Under the pieces are notes generated by a model. It saw only the letters and a program-made list of their open reading frames with translations. It was not told where the DNA came from and searched no databases. The translations under genes were made by a program, and so were the position numbers. A stretch of DNA of 64,000 nucleotides from assembly GCA_905198125.1 (NCBI GenBank), contig CAJKBH010000011.1, positions 1 to 64,000 on the forward strand, read 5' to 3'. Of the stretch, positions 9,649 through 17,924 are shown one piece after another (position 1 is the first letter of the stretch; each line of letters starts with the position of its first letter). The DNA comes from an uncultured Porphyromonadaceae bacterium. GTDB taxonomy: Bacteria > Bacteroidota > Bacteroidia > Bacteroidales > Muribaculaceae.

Positions 9649-9678
9649 TTGCCGAATGAAAAAAAATTACGATATTTG
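9649..9678 (+). promoter_or_regulatory. Probable promoter for the HU gene
   Basis: TTG at 9649-9651 and GATATTTG at 9671-9678 are 19 bases apart. The -7 element has one mismatch to TAnnTTTG. Use of it would give the HU mRNA a leader of about 155 bases that contains the hairpin at 9746-9774. Confidence 0.4.
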
Positions 9679-9745
9679 CAGTGCGAAAAAAATGAGCACC
9701 CCCTGAATTGAGGCCAAAAAGCGGTCCAAAGCGGTGTTGTTCAGG

Positions 9746-9774
9746 CAATTGGGTGTTTGACGGACACTCAATTG
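9746..9774 (+). promoter_or_regulatory. Stable leader hairpin upstream of the HU gene
   Basis: CAATTGGGTGT (9746-9756) pairs with ACACTCAATTG (9764-9774) over 11 bp including one G-T wobble, with a 7-base loop. No T tract follows, so it is not a terminator. It lies 68 bases before the HU start codon and may stabilise the leader or control translation. Confidence 0.5.
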
Positions 9775-9841
9775 TGCGTAAATGTGAGAGTCAAAAGCAG
9801 AGAATAGAAATTTCATAACGAAATATAATAACTCATACACA

Positions 9842-10114
9842 ATGACAAAAGCAGATATAGTAACAGAGATCTCGCGCAAGACCGGCCTGGAGAAGGCAGC
9901 AGTGCTGACCGTTGTTGAAGAGTTCATGACTACAGTAAAGGAAAGCATGGGCGCCGGCAATAACGTATACCTGAGAGGCTTCGGCAGTTTCGTGGTTAAG
10001 ACCCGCAAGGAGAAGACCGCACGCAACATCTCGAAGAACACGGCAATCAAGATTCCGGAGCACAAGGTTCCGACCTTCAAGCCCTCGAAGGTGTTCCTGG
10101 AGGAGATCCACTAA
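9842..10114 (+). CDS. HU/IHF family DNA-binding protein
   Basis: A 90-residue histone-like protein that bends and packs DNA as a dimer. It shows the full family layout: helices at 1-40, the GFGSFVVK strand, the basic beta arm with KTARNISKNTAIKIPEHK, in which the Pro of IPEH would intercalate, and the C-terminal FKPSKVFLEE helix. Length is exactly typical. Whether it behaves as HU (homodimer) or as one IHF subunit cannot be told from one gene. It has its own probable promoter and a structured leader, and is followed by a 29-residue very basic protein gene. Confidence 0.95.
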   Translation: MTKADIVTEISRKTGLEKAAVLTVVEEFMTTVKESMGAGNNVYLRGFGSFVVKTRKEKTARNISKNTAIKIPEHKVPTFKPSKVFLEEIH

Positions 10115-10187
10115 TCGGACGAGTCAGGAGAGATACGGATTCCGGACGGAATCCTGAAAATATTAGTAATACTAAAACCAAACAACG

Positions 10188-10277
10188 ATGCCAAGCGGAA
10201 AAAAGAGAAAAGGCCATAAGATGGCCACTCACAAGCGCAAGAAAAGACTGAGAAAGAATCGTCATAAGAAGAAGTAA
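10188..10277 (+). CDS. 29-residue basic protein, AURKAIP1/COX24-like
   Basis: ATG at 10188 opens a 30-codon frame ending in TAA at 10275-10277. The peptide starts MPSGKKRKGHKMATHKRKKR and ends in RKNRHKKK; more than half of the residues are Lys, Arg or His. This matches the small conserved Bacteroidota proteins annotated as AURKAIP1/COX24 domain proteins. The domain is related to mitochondrial ribosomal protein mS38, so a ribosomal role is a reasonable inference, though not shown here. It sits 73 bases after HU and is followed by a terminator at 10358, so HU and this gene probably share a transcript. Confidence 0.8.
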   Translation: MPSGKKRKGHKMATHKRKKRLRKNRHKKK

Positions 10278-10357
10278 TCAGGTTCCGCAAGGACCTGAGA
10301 CCCGCAAGGGCTCTTCGCATACGACAATCTTGCGAAATAAAGGACAAACGGGACCCC

Positions 10358-10396
10358 GCCCCTCGGGATGGGGCTTCGTTTTGTTCTTTTTTATTT
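10358..10396 (+). terminator. Rho-independent terminator after the small basic protein gene
   Basis: GCCCC (10358-10362) pairs with GGGGC (10370-10374) around a 7-base loop, followed by a T-rich run to about 10396. It lies upstream of the RNase G/E start chosen at 10431 and ends the HU transcript. Confidence 0.65.
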
Positions 10397-10430
10397 AAGC
10401 GCGTACCATATTGCGCAATTTAATGTAGAA

Positions 10431-12398
10431 ATGAAAAGCGAATTAGTAGTAGATGTAAGCCGCGAGGAAGTGTCGATAGCGCTTCTCGAGGATTCGCGTC
10501 TGGTGTCGCTTCAGAAGGAGAGCCGCAACATAGCGTATGCCGTGGGCGACCTCTATCTGGCCAAGGTCAAGAAGCTGATGCCGGGACTGAACGCCGCATT
10601 TGTCGATGTCGGCTACGAAAAGGACGCTTTTCTTCATTATCTTGATTTGGGACCTCAGTTCAACACCTACATACGCTATGTGCGCGAGGCGTTGGACGAC
10701 AAGCGAAAAGTCCCCAGTGTGTCGAAACTGAAATTCGACCAGGACATTCCGAAACAGGGCACCATACAGGACGTGCTGAAGCCCGGCGACCAGCTGCTGG
10801 TGCAGGTGGCCAAGGAGCCGATCTCGACCAAGGGACCCCGCCTCACCACCGAAATATCCTTTACGGGACGGTTTATGGTGCTGATGCCGTTCGGCGACAA
10901 GATCTCCATATCGCAGAAAATCAAAAGCACGGAGGAGAAGATACGCCTGCGTCAGCTGATAGGCAGCATCAAGCCCAAGGGATTCAGCGTGATAGTACGC
11001 ACGTCGGCCGAAAACAAGCGCGTCGCGGAGCTTAACAACGAGATGCGCACACTGCTCAAGAGCTGGGAGGACGCCATAGCCAAGATGCAGCGCGCCAAGG
11101 CCCCGGCACTTGTGTATCAGGAGGACTCGCGTACGCTGAGCATGATACGCGACCTGTTCGCACCCACGTTCGAGAATATCCATGTCAACGACAAGGAGTC
11201 GTACGAGCAGATACGCAAGTATGTGTCCCTGATCGCACCGGAAAAGGACAGCATCGTGCAGCTGTACGACAGCGAAGTGCCTATCTTCGACCATTACAAC
11301 ATCACCCGTCAGATCAAGAGCAGCTTCGGCAAGACGGTATCGTTCCGCAGCGGGGCATACTTGATCATAGAGCACACCGAGGCGCTGCACGTCATAGACG
11401 TGAACTCGGGCAACCGCAGCAAGTCGACGCCCGACCAGGAATCGAACGCCCTGGATGTTAACCTCAAGGCCGCCGACGAGATAGCGCGCCAGCTGCGTCT
11501 GCGCGACATGGGCGGCATCATAGTGGTGGACTTCATAGACATGGCCAAGCAGGAGCACCGTCAGGAACTGTACGACCACATGCGCGAGATCATGGCCAAC
11601 GACCGCGCGCGCCACAACATCCTGCCGCTGTCCAAGTTCGGCCTGATGCAGATCACGCGCCAGCGCGTGCGTCCGGCCCTGGACATCGCCACCGCCGAAA
11701 CCTGCCCCTCGTGCTTCGGAAAGGGCTATGTGCAGAGCTCGCTGCTGTTCACCGACAAACTCGAGGAGAAGATAGAATACCTCACCGAGCACCTTAAGGT
11801 GAAGAAATTCATAATGTACGTTCATCCATACGTTGAATCGTACATCAAGAAGGGACTGTTCTCGCTCTATTCCAGGTGGCGTCGCCGCTACGGACGCGGA
11901 GTGAAGGTGGTGGCCGACGAGTCATTGGCTTTCCTGCAGTATAAGGTACTGGACCAGAACAAGGTCGAGATAGACCTGCAGGAAGAAAGCGACATGAACT
12001 CGAGCCAGACCAAGAACGGCCAGAAAGTGAACACGCGCAACGACGTGAACACCGCCGACGAGACCGCTGAAGCCCAGCCTGCAAAGAACAAATCCAAGAA
12101 GAACAAGCAGAAGCAGGCTCAGCAGCAGCCTCAGCCCAAGCAGGAACCCAAGCCGAAGGAGGCACCGAAGCCGAAACCCGAGCCGAAACAGAAGCCAAAG
12201 CAGGAGACGGACGTTCAGCAGGAGGCAAAGCCTGAGACTGACGGCGAGCCGAAACCTCAGCAGGAACAGAAACCCAAGCCGGCGCCCAAGCCGCGCAGGA
12301 AACCACAACCAAAAAAAGATAATGAAGAAAAGAAGGCTGTGAAGGAAACGGGACTTATGGTTATAGAACCATCGACCCCCACACAGCAACCGGAGTAA
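10431..12398 (+). CDS. rng: Ribonuclease G/E family endoribonuclease
   Basis: A single-strand-specific endoribonuclease for mRNA decay and rRNA processing, 655 residues from ATG 10431. An upstream in-frame start at 10368 lies inside the terminator hairpin, so I reject it. An S1-like RNA-binding domain lies at about 35-130. The catalytic carboxylates are Asp323 (HVIDVNSGN) and Asp367 (IIVVDFIDM). The Zn-link cysteines are Cys425 and Cys428 (CPSCFGKG). The core ends near residue 520, as in RNase G. After it comes a tail of about 130 residues, rich in Lys, Pro, Gln and Glu (repeated KPKPEPKQKPK-like units), probably disordered and possibly a partner-binding platform like the RNase E tail. A strong bidirectional terminator follows. 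Confidence 0.95.
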   Translation: MKSELVVDVSREEVSIALLEDSRLVSLQKESRNIAYAVGDLYLAKVKKLMPGLNAAFVDVGYEKDAFLHYLDLGPQFNTYIRYVREALDDKRKVPSVSKLKFDQDIPKQGTIQDVLKPGDQLLVQVAKEPISTKGPRLTTEISFTGRFMVLMPFGDKISISQKIKSTEEKIRLRQLIGSIKPKGFSVIVRTSAENKRVAELNNEMRTLLKSWEDAIAKMQRAKAPALVYQEDSRTLSMIRDLFAPTFENIHVNDKESYEQIRKYVSLIAPEKDSIVQLYDSEVPIFDHYNITRQIKSSFGKTVSFRSGAYLIIEHTEALHVIDVNSGNRSKSTPDQESNALDVNLKAADEIARQLRLRDMGGIIVVDFIDMAKQEHRQELYDHMREIMANDRARHNILPLSKFGLMQITRQRVRPALDIATAETCPSCFGKGYVQSSLLFTDKLEEKIEYLTEHLKVKKFIMYVHPYVESYIKKGLFSLYSRWRRRYGRGVKVVADESLAFLQYKVLDQNKVEIDLQEESDMNSSQTKNGQKVNTRNDVNTADETAEAQPAKNKSKKNKQKQAQQQPQPKQEPKPKEAPKPKPEPKQKPKQETDVQQEAKPETDGEPKPQQEQKPKPAPKPRRKPQPKKDNEEKKAVKETGLMVIEPSTPTQQPE

Positions 12399-12404
12399 AA
12401 CAAA

Positions 12405-12440
12405 GGGCGAGCAGATCCAGTCTGCCCGCCTTTTTTTTCT
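12405..12440 (+). terminator. Terminator between rng and folC
   Basis: GGCGAGCAGA (12406-12415) pairs with TCTGCCCGCC (12421-12430) with one A-C mismatch, a 5-base loop and a run of eight T. It lies between convergent genes and ends rng. Confidence 0.85.
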
Positions 12441-12450
12441 AACGGTTAGC

Positions 12451-13734
12451 TTAGCTATTGTAAGTTCCAAGGAAATCCGCCACGATGAAAGTAGAACCTC
12501 CGATGAACAGGATGTCGTCGGGAGCGGCGTCGGCAAGCGCGGCTTCGTATGCCTCGCGGACCGTGGGCCATGCGGTGGCGTTGTAGCCCAGTCCCGTAAC
12601 GCGATTGTGCAGTTCCCGGTAATCGAGGGCGCGGGGTATCTGCGCCTGTGTCAGATAATAGGTTGCGTCCTTGGGGAACAGCGGCAGGATGTGGTCAAGG
12701 TCCTTATCGGCCACGAATCCCATGACTATGCGCAGGCGAGACGTGCCGTCGCCTTTCCGTACACGCTCTGACAACAGGCGGTGCAGCTGAGCCGCGTTGC
12801 TGCGGATCCCGGCCTCGTTGTGGCCGGTGTCGCAGATGGTAAGGGGAGTGTCTGAAATCACTTCCCAGCGGCCGCGCAGTCCCGTCTGAGACATGACGCG
12901 GGCAAAACCGTCAAGGATGCTGCTGTATGAAATCTCCACGCCGCGATTGCGCAGCTCCCGCAATGCTACCCGTGCCGTGTTGATGTTCTTGTGCTGATAG
13001 TCGCCATGCAGCGGGCATACGCCCTCTAACTCGGCGTTGGCCTGCATGTCTATCTGATTGTATGCTTCGATGATGGGAGAACCCGTTTCGGCGGCGTATG
13101 TGCGGAACACCCGCTCTATGTCGCCCTCGGCCTCGCCGATCACAACCGGTACGCCCGGCTTCATGATGCCGGCCTTCTCTCCGGCGATTTTCGGCAGCGT
13201 ATCGCCTAAAAATTGCGCGTGATCCCACGATATGTTGGTGATGACACTCAGCAGGGGCGTGATGATGTTGGTGGAGTCCAGACGGCCACCCATCCCGGTC
13301 TCGATCACCGCATAGTCCACCTGCTCGTCGGCAAACCATGTGAAGGCCATCATCATGGTCAGTTCAAAGAACGAAGGTTTGTCGGGATATTCGTCGGCCA
13401 TGGCGCGCCATTGGTCTATGAAGCGTTCCACCGCATCCTTGGGAATCATGGCGCCGTTGACGCGCATACGCTCGCGGAAATCCACCAGGTGAGGGGAGGT
13501 GTAGAGTCCGACCTTATAGCCCTGGCTCTGGAGCGTGGATGCGATAAGGTGCGACACTGAACCTTTGCCGTTGGTGCCGGCAATATGAATCGAAGGCCAT
13601 TTGTCCTGCGGATTGCCGAAATGACGGGCCAACGCCCAGGAACGTTCCAGTCCGGGCTTGTAGGCGGCCTGCCCCACGCGCGAAAACATGGGCAGCTGCC
13701 GGAACAGCCAGTCAAGTTTTTCTTCGTAGCTCAT
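12451..13734 (-). CDS. folC: Folylpolyglutamate synthase/dihydrofolate synthase
   Basis: A 427-residue Mur-ligase-like enzyme that adds glutamate to dihydropteroate and to folates using ATP. It carries the ATP-binding loop GTNGKGSVSHLIAS, the second conserved block MGGRLDSTNII, the Mg-site region SWDHAQFLG (with the usual DH pair), and the C-terminal CDTGHNEAGI block before the Rossmann-like glutamate ligase domain. Length is typical of the bifunctional bacterial enzyme, but whether both activities are present cannot be decided by eye. It is transcribed leftward, opposite to rng, and faces it across a shared terminator. The gap to the chromate transporter gene upstream is 25 bases, so it may be part of that leftward transcript. 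Confidence 0.94.
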   Translation of the reverse strand: MSYEEKLDWLFRQLPMFSRVGQAAYKPGLERSWALARHFGNPQDKWPSIHIAGTNGKGSVSHLIASTLQSQGYKVGLYTSPHLVDFRERMRVNGAMIPKDAVERFIDQWRAMADEYPDKPSFFELTMMMAFTWFADEQVDYAVIETGMGGRLDSTNIITPLLSVITNISWDHAQFLGDTLPKIAGEKAGIMKPGVPVVIGEAEGDIERVFRTYAAETGSPIIEAYNQIDMQANAELEGVCPLHGDYQHKNINTARVALRELRNRGVEISYSSILDGFARVMSQTGLRGRWEVISDTPLTICDTGHNEAGIRSNAAQLHRLLSERVRKGDGTSRLRIVMGFVADKDLDHILPLFPKDATYYLTQAQIPRALDYRELHNRVTGLGYNATAWPTVREAYEAALADAAPDDILFIGGSTFIVADFLGTYNS

Positions 13735-13759
13735 ATCTGGTTGATGTCGGTCGGAAAGA

Positions 13760-14365
13760 TTAATAGTAAAGGATTAATCCGAGGATTCCGGCCAGAATTA
13801 TGATAAGTATCGGGTGTATTTTGATTTTCTTTCCTTTCCAGGGGATGGGGAACCAGGCGAGGCAGAAAGCCCCGGCACAGATGGCTATGTTTACCCATAG
13901 CTGCCAGTCGATGCCGTTGGGGTTGAAGTTCGGGGCGTTCATCAGCATGATTGCCGCCGAGGCAATCAGCCCGACCACGACAGGACGCAGCCCTGAGAAC
14001 ACCGCCTTGACGGCCCCCGATTCCTGATGCCTGCGGATGAAGTGCTCGGCATACAGCACGAGGAAATAGGATGGAAGCGTCACGGCCAGCGTACACAGCA
14101 CCGACCCGAGTATGCCCCACATAAAGCCTGTAAGTTCAGGATTGACCGTGCCGGGCGCGATATAACCTATGTATGTGGCGGAATTGATGCCGATGGGTCC
14201 GGGCGTCATCTGCGATATTGCCACAATGTCGGTGAACATCTGCTCCGAAATCCATCCGGGATTAACCACAGACTGTTCCACCAGCGACAGCATGGCGTAA
14301 CCGCCGCCGAAGCCGAAAATGCCTATCTTGATGTAGGCCCATATCAGTTTCCAGTATATGCTCAT
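13760..14365 (-). CDS. Short-chain chromate transporter, second half-protein
   Basis: A 201-residue membrane protein of the CHR (chromate ion transporter) family. It has the family N-terminal signature FGFGGGYAMLSLVEQSVV and the MTPGPIGINSATYIGY block, followed by several hydrophobic segments. Short CHR proteins form pairs encoded by adjacent genes that together replace the fused long-chain ChrA. The start codon at 14365 overlaps the stop of the upstream partner in ATGA, so the two are translated together. Chromate export is the family annotation; in gut Bacteroidota the true substrate may be another oxyanion. Confidence 0.88.
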   Translation of the reverse strand: MSIYWKLIWAYIKIGIFGFGGGYAMLSLVEQSVVNPGWISEQMFTDIVAISQMTPGPIGINSATYIGYIAPGTVNPELTGFMWGILGSVLCTLAVTLPSYFLVLYAEHFIRRHQESGAVKAVFSGLRPVVVGLIASAAIMLMNAPNFNPNGIDWQLWVNIAICAGAFCLAWFPIPWKGKKIKIHPILIIILAGILGLILYY

Positions 14366-14925
14366 GACTTCTTAAGCTGTTTGCGGTGGGGATACCACCA
14401 GATGTGGAAACCGAACAGGCCTCCGAGCACGATGTACAGTATAGGGGAGGAGACCGCGCCGAGGTCAAGCGAAATCATCAGCGCCACGACGCAGGGAATC
14501 CACACCGTCTTCCATTTCAGTTTGGCGGCCTTGGCCGACGACAGCACCGGCGCGATGATCAGAGCCACCACACACGGGCGTATGCCCATGAATATGGCAG
14601 AAATCACACGGTTGTTCTTGATGGTTTCAGGCGTCAGGAATATGGCGAAGCACAGGATGATGATGAACGACGGCAGGATCGTGCCCAACGCCGCTACTAT
14701 CGAGCCACGGGTGCGCAGTATCTTGTCGCCCACCGCCACGGCGATGTTGACGGCTAAAATTCCCGGAAGCGACTGGGCCACGGCCAGCAGATCCAGGAAT
14801 TCGTCACGTTCTATCCAATGGTGTCGGTCCACAATCTCGCGCTCTATGATGGAGATCATGGCCCAGCCTCCCCCGAAGGTAAAGGCGCCAATCTTAAAGA
14901 AGGTTATAAACAGTGTCCAGTACAT
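14362..14925 (-). CDS. Short-chain chromate transporter, first half-protein
   Basis: Partner of the preceding entry, 187 residues from the ATG at 14925. A longer in-frame start at 15003 would run through the cydB terminator and into cydB, so I reject it. The protein starts with MYWTLFITFFKIGAFTFGGG and has the AQSLPGILAVNIAVAVG block that corresponds to the MTPGPxxxN block of its partner. It is about as long as its partner and similarly laid out, as expected for a heteromeric pair. It follows cydB on the same strand but with a strong hairpin between them, so expression may be separate or partly read through. Confidence 0.86.
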   Translation of the reverse strand: MYWTLFITFFKIGAFTFGGGWAMISIIEREIVDRHHWIERDEFLDLLAVAQSLPGILAVNIAVAVGDKILRTRGSIVAALGTILPSFIIILCFAIFLTPETIKNNRVISAIFMGIRPCVVALIIAPVLSSAKAAKLKWKTVWIPCVVALMISLDLGAVSSPILYIVLGGLFGFHIWWYPHRKQLKKS

Positions 14926-14931
14926 ACAAAT

Positions 14932-14960
14932 TAAAACGGGGATTCCATTACGGAATCCCC
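14932..14960 (-). terminator. Terminator after cydB
   Basis: GGGGATTCC (14938-14946) pairs with GGAATCCCC (14952-14960) over 9 bp with a 5-base loop. On the minus strand it is followed by GTTTTA. It lies 11 bases past the cydB stop. Confidence 0.75.
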
Positions 14961-14971
14961 ATGAATGGTTG

Positions 14972-16081
14972 TCATTTGTCCATCTTTCGCCAGACGTAGG
15001 CAATATATGCCAGTACGAAAGGAATGACGATGGAAACGTAGCTCATGGCCTTCAGGGTATATTCCGAAGACGATGCGTTGCGGATGGTCAGCGAACTTGC
15101 CGGATCGACCAGCGAGGGGAGGAACGGCGTGTTGTTGAATCCGGCGCACCAGAACAGTGCTACGACAGCCAAGAACGTGCCGATGCCGGTGAACCATACC
15201 GCCCCACGGAATTTCTTGTCGAAACATCCGCGGAACCATCCGTAGATCACCAACACCGCGCCCGCTACGAGCATCAGACCGATCCACCAGTCCTGGATGA
15301 AGTTGTGGAAATACTTGTAGGGCACTTCCTGGATGTCGGTGGTCAGGCCGTCTGTCTCGGTGATGGTGTAGCCCGTCGCGAGGCAAACCAACGTGACGAA
15401 CAGCACGAAGAACACCAGGAAGATGCCGCCGTTGATGAAAGCTGCCTTGCGCAGCTGCGCGTCGTAACGGGTGTCGTCCTTGAGGCGGTTTATCATATAG
15501 AATGAAGCCTGCATGCGTGCCAGGAAGAACACTGCCACTCCGAGCACGAGGTTGCGTGCGTTGAATATCGCCTCGAATCCGTGAGCGTTGCCCCACTGCG
15601 AGATTACTGGAGCGCCCGTGGTCAGCAGGTTGCCCCGGCGTACCGTGAAGTCTGCGCCGAAGAAGAACATCGAGACAGCCACGCCTAACAGCACGCAGCC
15701 GACCAGGCCATTGACGAACAGGAAGGCGTCGTAGGTGTTGTGGCCGTAGACATTCCCTTTCTTTTTGCGGTATTCGTAGCTGACGGCCTGAAGCACGAAG
15801 CTGAACAGGATCAGGATCCAGAGCCAGTACGCGCCGCCGAAGCATGTGGAGTAGAACAGGGGGAAGCTGGCGAAGAACGCGCCGCCGAACACTACAAGTG
15901 TAGTATATGTAAGTTCCCACTTCGAACCCATTCCCTGCAGCAGGACGTCGCGCTGCTCGGGCTTGCGTCCGAAGGTATATATCATGGATTGTCCGCCCTG
16001 TACGAACAGGAGGAACACGAGGATGCCGCCGAGAACGGAGATAAGCACCCACCAATAATTCTGAAGATATTCCAGTGTCAT
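14972..16081 (-). CDS. cydB: Cytochrome bd quinol oxidase subunit II
   Basis: A 369-residue polytopic membrane protein with about eight or nine hydrophobic segments. It has the family start LEYLQNYWWVLISVLGGILVF and the conserved ASFYMINRLKDDTRYDAQLRKAA region. Subunit II supports assembly of the three-haem oxidase with CydA. The complex oxidises quinol and reduces oxygen at very low concentrations, which lets gut Bacteroidota use traces of oxygen and protects anaerobic enzymes such as the oxidoreductase encoded at 35.8 kb. The gene follows cydA after 24 bases. I see no cydX-like small gene after it. Confidence 0.94.
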   Translation of the reverse strand: MTLEYLQNYWWVLISVLGGILVFLLFVQGGQSMIYTFGRKPEQRDVLLQGMGSKWELTYTTLVVFGGAFFASFPLFYSTCFGGAYWLWILILFSFVLQAVSYEYRKKKGNVYGHNTYDAFLFVNGLVGCVLLGVAVSMFFFGADFTVRRGNLLTTGAPVISQWGNAHGFEAIFNARNLVLGVAVFFLARMQASFYMINRLKDDTRYDAQLRKAAFINGGIFLVFFVLFVTLVCLATGYTITETDGLTTDIQEVPYKYFHNFIQDWWIGLMLVAGAVLVIYGWFRGCFDKKFRGAVWFTGIGTFLAVVALFWCAGFNNTPFLPSLVDPASSLTIRNASSSEYTLKAMSYVSIVIPFVLAYIAYVWRKMDK

Positions 16082-16105
16082 AATTGTAGATGTATTAGAG
16101 GGTGA

Positions 16106-17674
16106 TTATTTTTGATTGTCGGAAAGAATATTGACTGCGGATTTCTTCCCCACATACTTCACCATGATGCTGACTTCGGCCACGAGCAGCAGGGTGAAGA
16201 CGGCTGCGAACGCCCAGAACGTGACGACAACCGATGAGGCGGGGATGTCGGAGATGGCCGCTACGGTAGGCAGCAGGTCCTGGATGGTCCAGGGCTGGCG
16301 TCCCACTTCGGCCACGCACCATCCGGCCTCCGAGCACAGCCACATGAACGGTGTGGAGATCATGGCCACCCACCAGAACCACTTGGCGCGGTCCATCAGG
16401 TTCTTGCGGTAGACCAGGAACAGTGCCACCACATAGAACAGCAGGAAGAACGATCCGAGATAGACCATGACGCGGAACATGGTGAAGGTAAGTCCTACGG
16501 GCGGAATGGCCTCGTCCACGCTCTTGAAGTATGAATAACCGAAGAACTCATAGTTCTTGTCAAGCTCGGCTTTGGCCAGCGCCATGGCCTGCTTGTCGTT
16601 GGCCTTGCGGGCGGCATCGTAGTCGGCAAGGGCCTGACGGGCTGCCAGTCCGCGCGCTATGCGTTCCTGATAGGAAACGGTGTTGACGGTGTCGCCGTTT
16701 TCATTGATTGTATATCCGTTGATGATGTCGGAGATACCGGGTACGAAGGCGTTCCACGTGTGGGTTGCCAGCACGGAGAGGGCGTGAGGCATGGCGATGT
16801 GGCCCAAGTATTCCGGCTCGTCGTTGTCCCAGGTCTTGTCGGGGTTCACGATACCGATAAGAGTGAGTCCCTGGCCCTGGGAACCGTGATAGAGACCCTC
16901 CATCGCAGCCAGTTTCATGGGCTGATGCCTGGCAACCTGCACAGCCGAGCCGTCGCCCGTGTACATGGTAAGCAGCAGACCGGCCAATCCGACCCAGCCG
17001 CCGACCTTGATCGAGATGATGGCGAACTCGCGGTTGTGTTTCTTAAGCAGGAGGAAGCAGCTTACGGCGATTACGAACACGCCTGCCAGCGCCCAGCCGC
17101 TGAACACCGCATGGAAGAACTTGTTGACCGCTATGCCCGAGAACAGCGCCCAGAAATCGGTCATGACGTTGCGCATCTGGTCGGGGTCGAACTCCATGCC
17201 CACGGGATACTGCATCCAGGCGTTGGCCACGAGTATCCAGAGTGCGGAAATGGAGGCACCGATGGCCGTAAGCCAGGTGGAAGCGAGGTGGAACTTCGGG
17301 CTGACCTTGTTCCAGCCGAAGAACATGACGGCACCGAAAGTGGCCTCAAGGAAGAATGCCAGCAGACCCTCGATGGCGAGCGGAGCGCCGAATATGTCGC
17401 CCACGAACCATGAGTAATTGCTCCAGTTGGTGCCGAATTCAAATTCCAGAATCAGGCCGGTGGCTACGCCGATGGCGAAGTTGATACCGAACAGGGTCAT
17501 CCAGAACTTAGTGATCGGCAGCCACTTTTCGTTCTTGGTTTTCAGATAGGCCGATTCCATGATGGCCACGATGACCGACAGACCGAGTGTCAGCGGCACG
17601 AACAGCCAGTGATAGATGGCTGTCAGTGCGAACTGCAGTCGCGACCAGTCAACAAGAGTGCTAAGGTCTTCCAT
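16106..17674 (-). CDS. cydA: Cytochrome bd quinol oxidase subunit I
   Basis: A 522-residue haem-bearing subunit. The N-terminal block RLQFALTAIYHWLFVPLTLG contains the His that ligates haem b595. A long periplasmic Q-loop with a charged helix (AARQALADYDAARKANDKQ) lies at about 300-370. The GWCVAEVGRQPW block near the end of that loop is the quinol-site signature of the family. Length equals that of the E. coli-type long Q-loop enzymes, unlike the short form common in Gram-positives. It is the first gene of the cydAB transcript, with a probable promoter 63 bases upstream. Confidence 0.95.
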   Translation of the reverse strand: MEDLSTLVDWSRLQFALTAIYHWLFVPLTLGLSVIVAIMESAYLKTKNEKWLPITKFWMTLFGINFAIGVATGLILEFEFGTNWSNYSWFVGDIFGAPLAIEGLLAFFLEATFGAVMFFGWNKVSPKFHLASTWLTAIGASISALWILVANAWMQYPVGMEFDPDQMRNVMTDFWALFSGIAVNKFFHAVFSGWALAGVFVIAVSCFLLLKKHNREFAIISIKVGGWVGLAGLLLTMYTGDGSAVQVARHQPMKLAAMEGLYHGSQGQGLTLIGIVNPDKTWDNDEPEYLGHIAMPHALSVLATHTWNAFVPGISDIINGYTINENGDTVNTVSYQERIARGLAARQALADYDAARKANDKQAMALAKAELDKNYEFFGYSYFKSVDEAIPPVGLTFTMFRVMVYLGSFFLLFYVVALFLVYRKNLMDRAKWFWWVAMISTPFMWLCSEAGWCVAEVGRQPWTIQDLLPTVAAISDIPASSVVVTFWAFAAVFTLLLVAEVSIMVKYVGKKSAVNILSDNQK

Positions 17675-17736
17675 AGTCGTGTATGGTGTTTAGAGTTTAT
17701 AGTTTCCGTTTTGGGTTTATAGTCTATTAAACAGAG

Positions 17737-17768
17737 CAAAGTTAACAATTATTTAGAAAAATACCCAA
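17737..17768 (-). promoter_or_regulatory. Probable cydAB promoter
   Basis: On the minus strand TAACTTTG (17744 down to 17737) is a perfect -7 element. A TTG at 17768-17766 lies 21 bases upstream as a weak -33. It fits between cydA and the divergent DUF4494 gene. Confidence 0.5.
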
Positions 17769-17797
17769 CATGAACGGGATTGTTTTTTGAATAATGG

Positions 17798-17828
17798 TTT
17801 GTGAAGTGGAAATAAATGATTAATTTTG
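17798..17828 (+). promoter_or_regulatory. Promoter for the DUF4494 gene
   Basis: TTTG at 17798-17801 and TAATTTTG at 17821-17828 with a 19-base spacer match the Bacteroidota consensus. The gene starts at 17925. Confidence 0.8.
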
Positions 17829-17924
17829 CAATGCGAGGGCGTATTGCGGTGCGGGGACAACACCCGCAAGCCGCATGAAACCCGAATTTTTAAGGTATAA
17901 ACTTAAGGAAAGGATAATAATACA

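Noticed and set aside
10443..11825. A 460-codon open frame on the minus strand opposite rng
   Set aside because: It is the mirror of a GC-rich, codon-biased real gene; its protein has no family blocks and is rich in His, Leu and Gln as such shadows are.
14027..15505. A 492-codon plus-strand frame across the chromate transporter and cydB genes
   Set aside because: The minus-strand genes have clear membrane segments and family motifs; the plus frame crosses three of them and a terminator.
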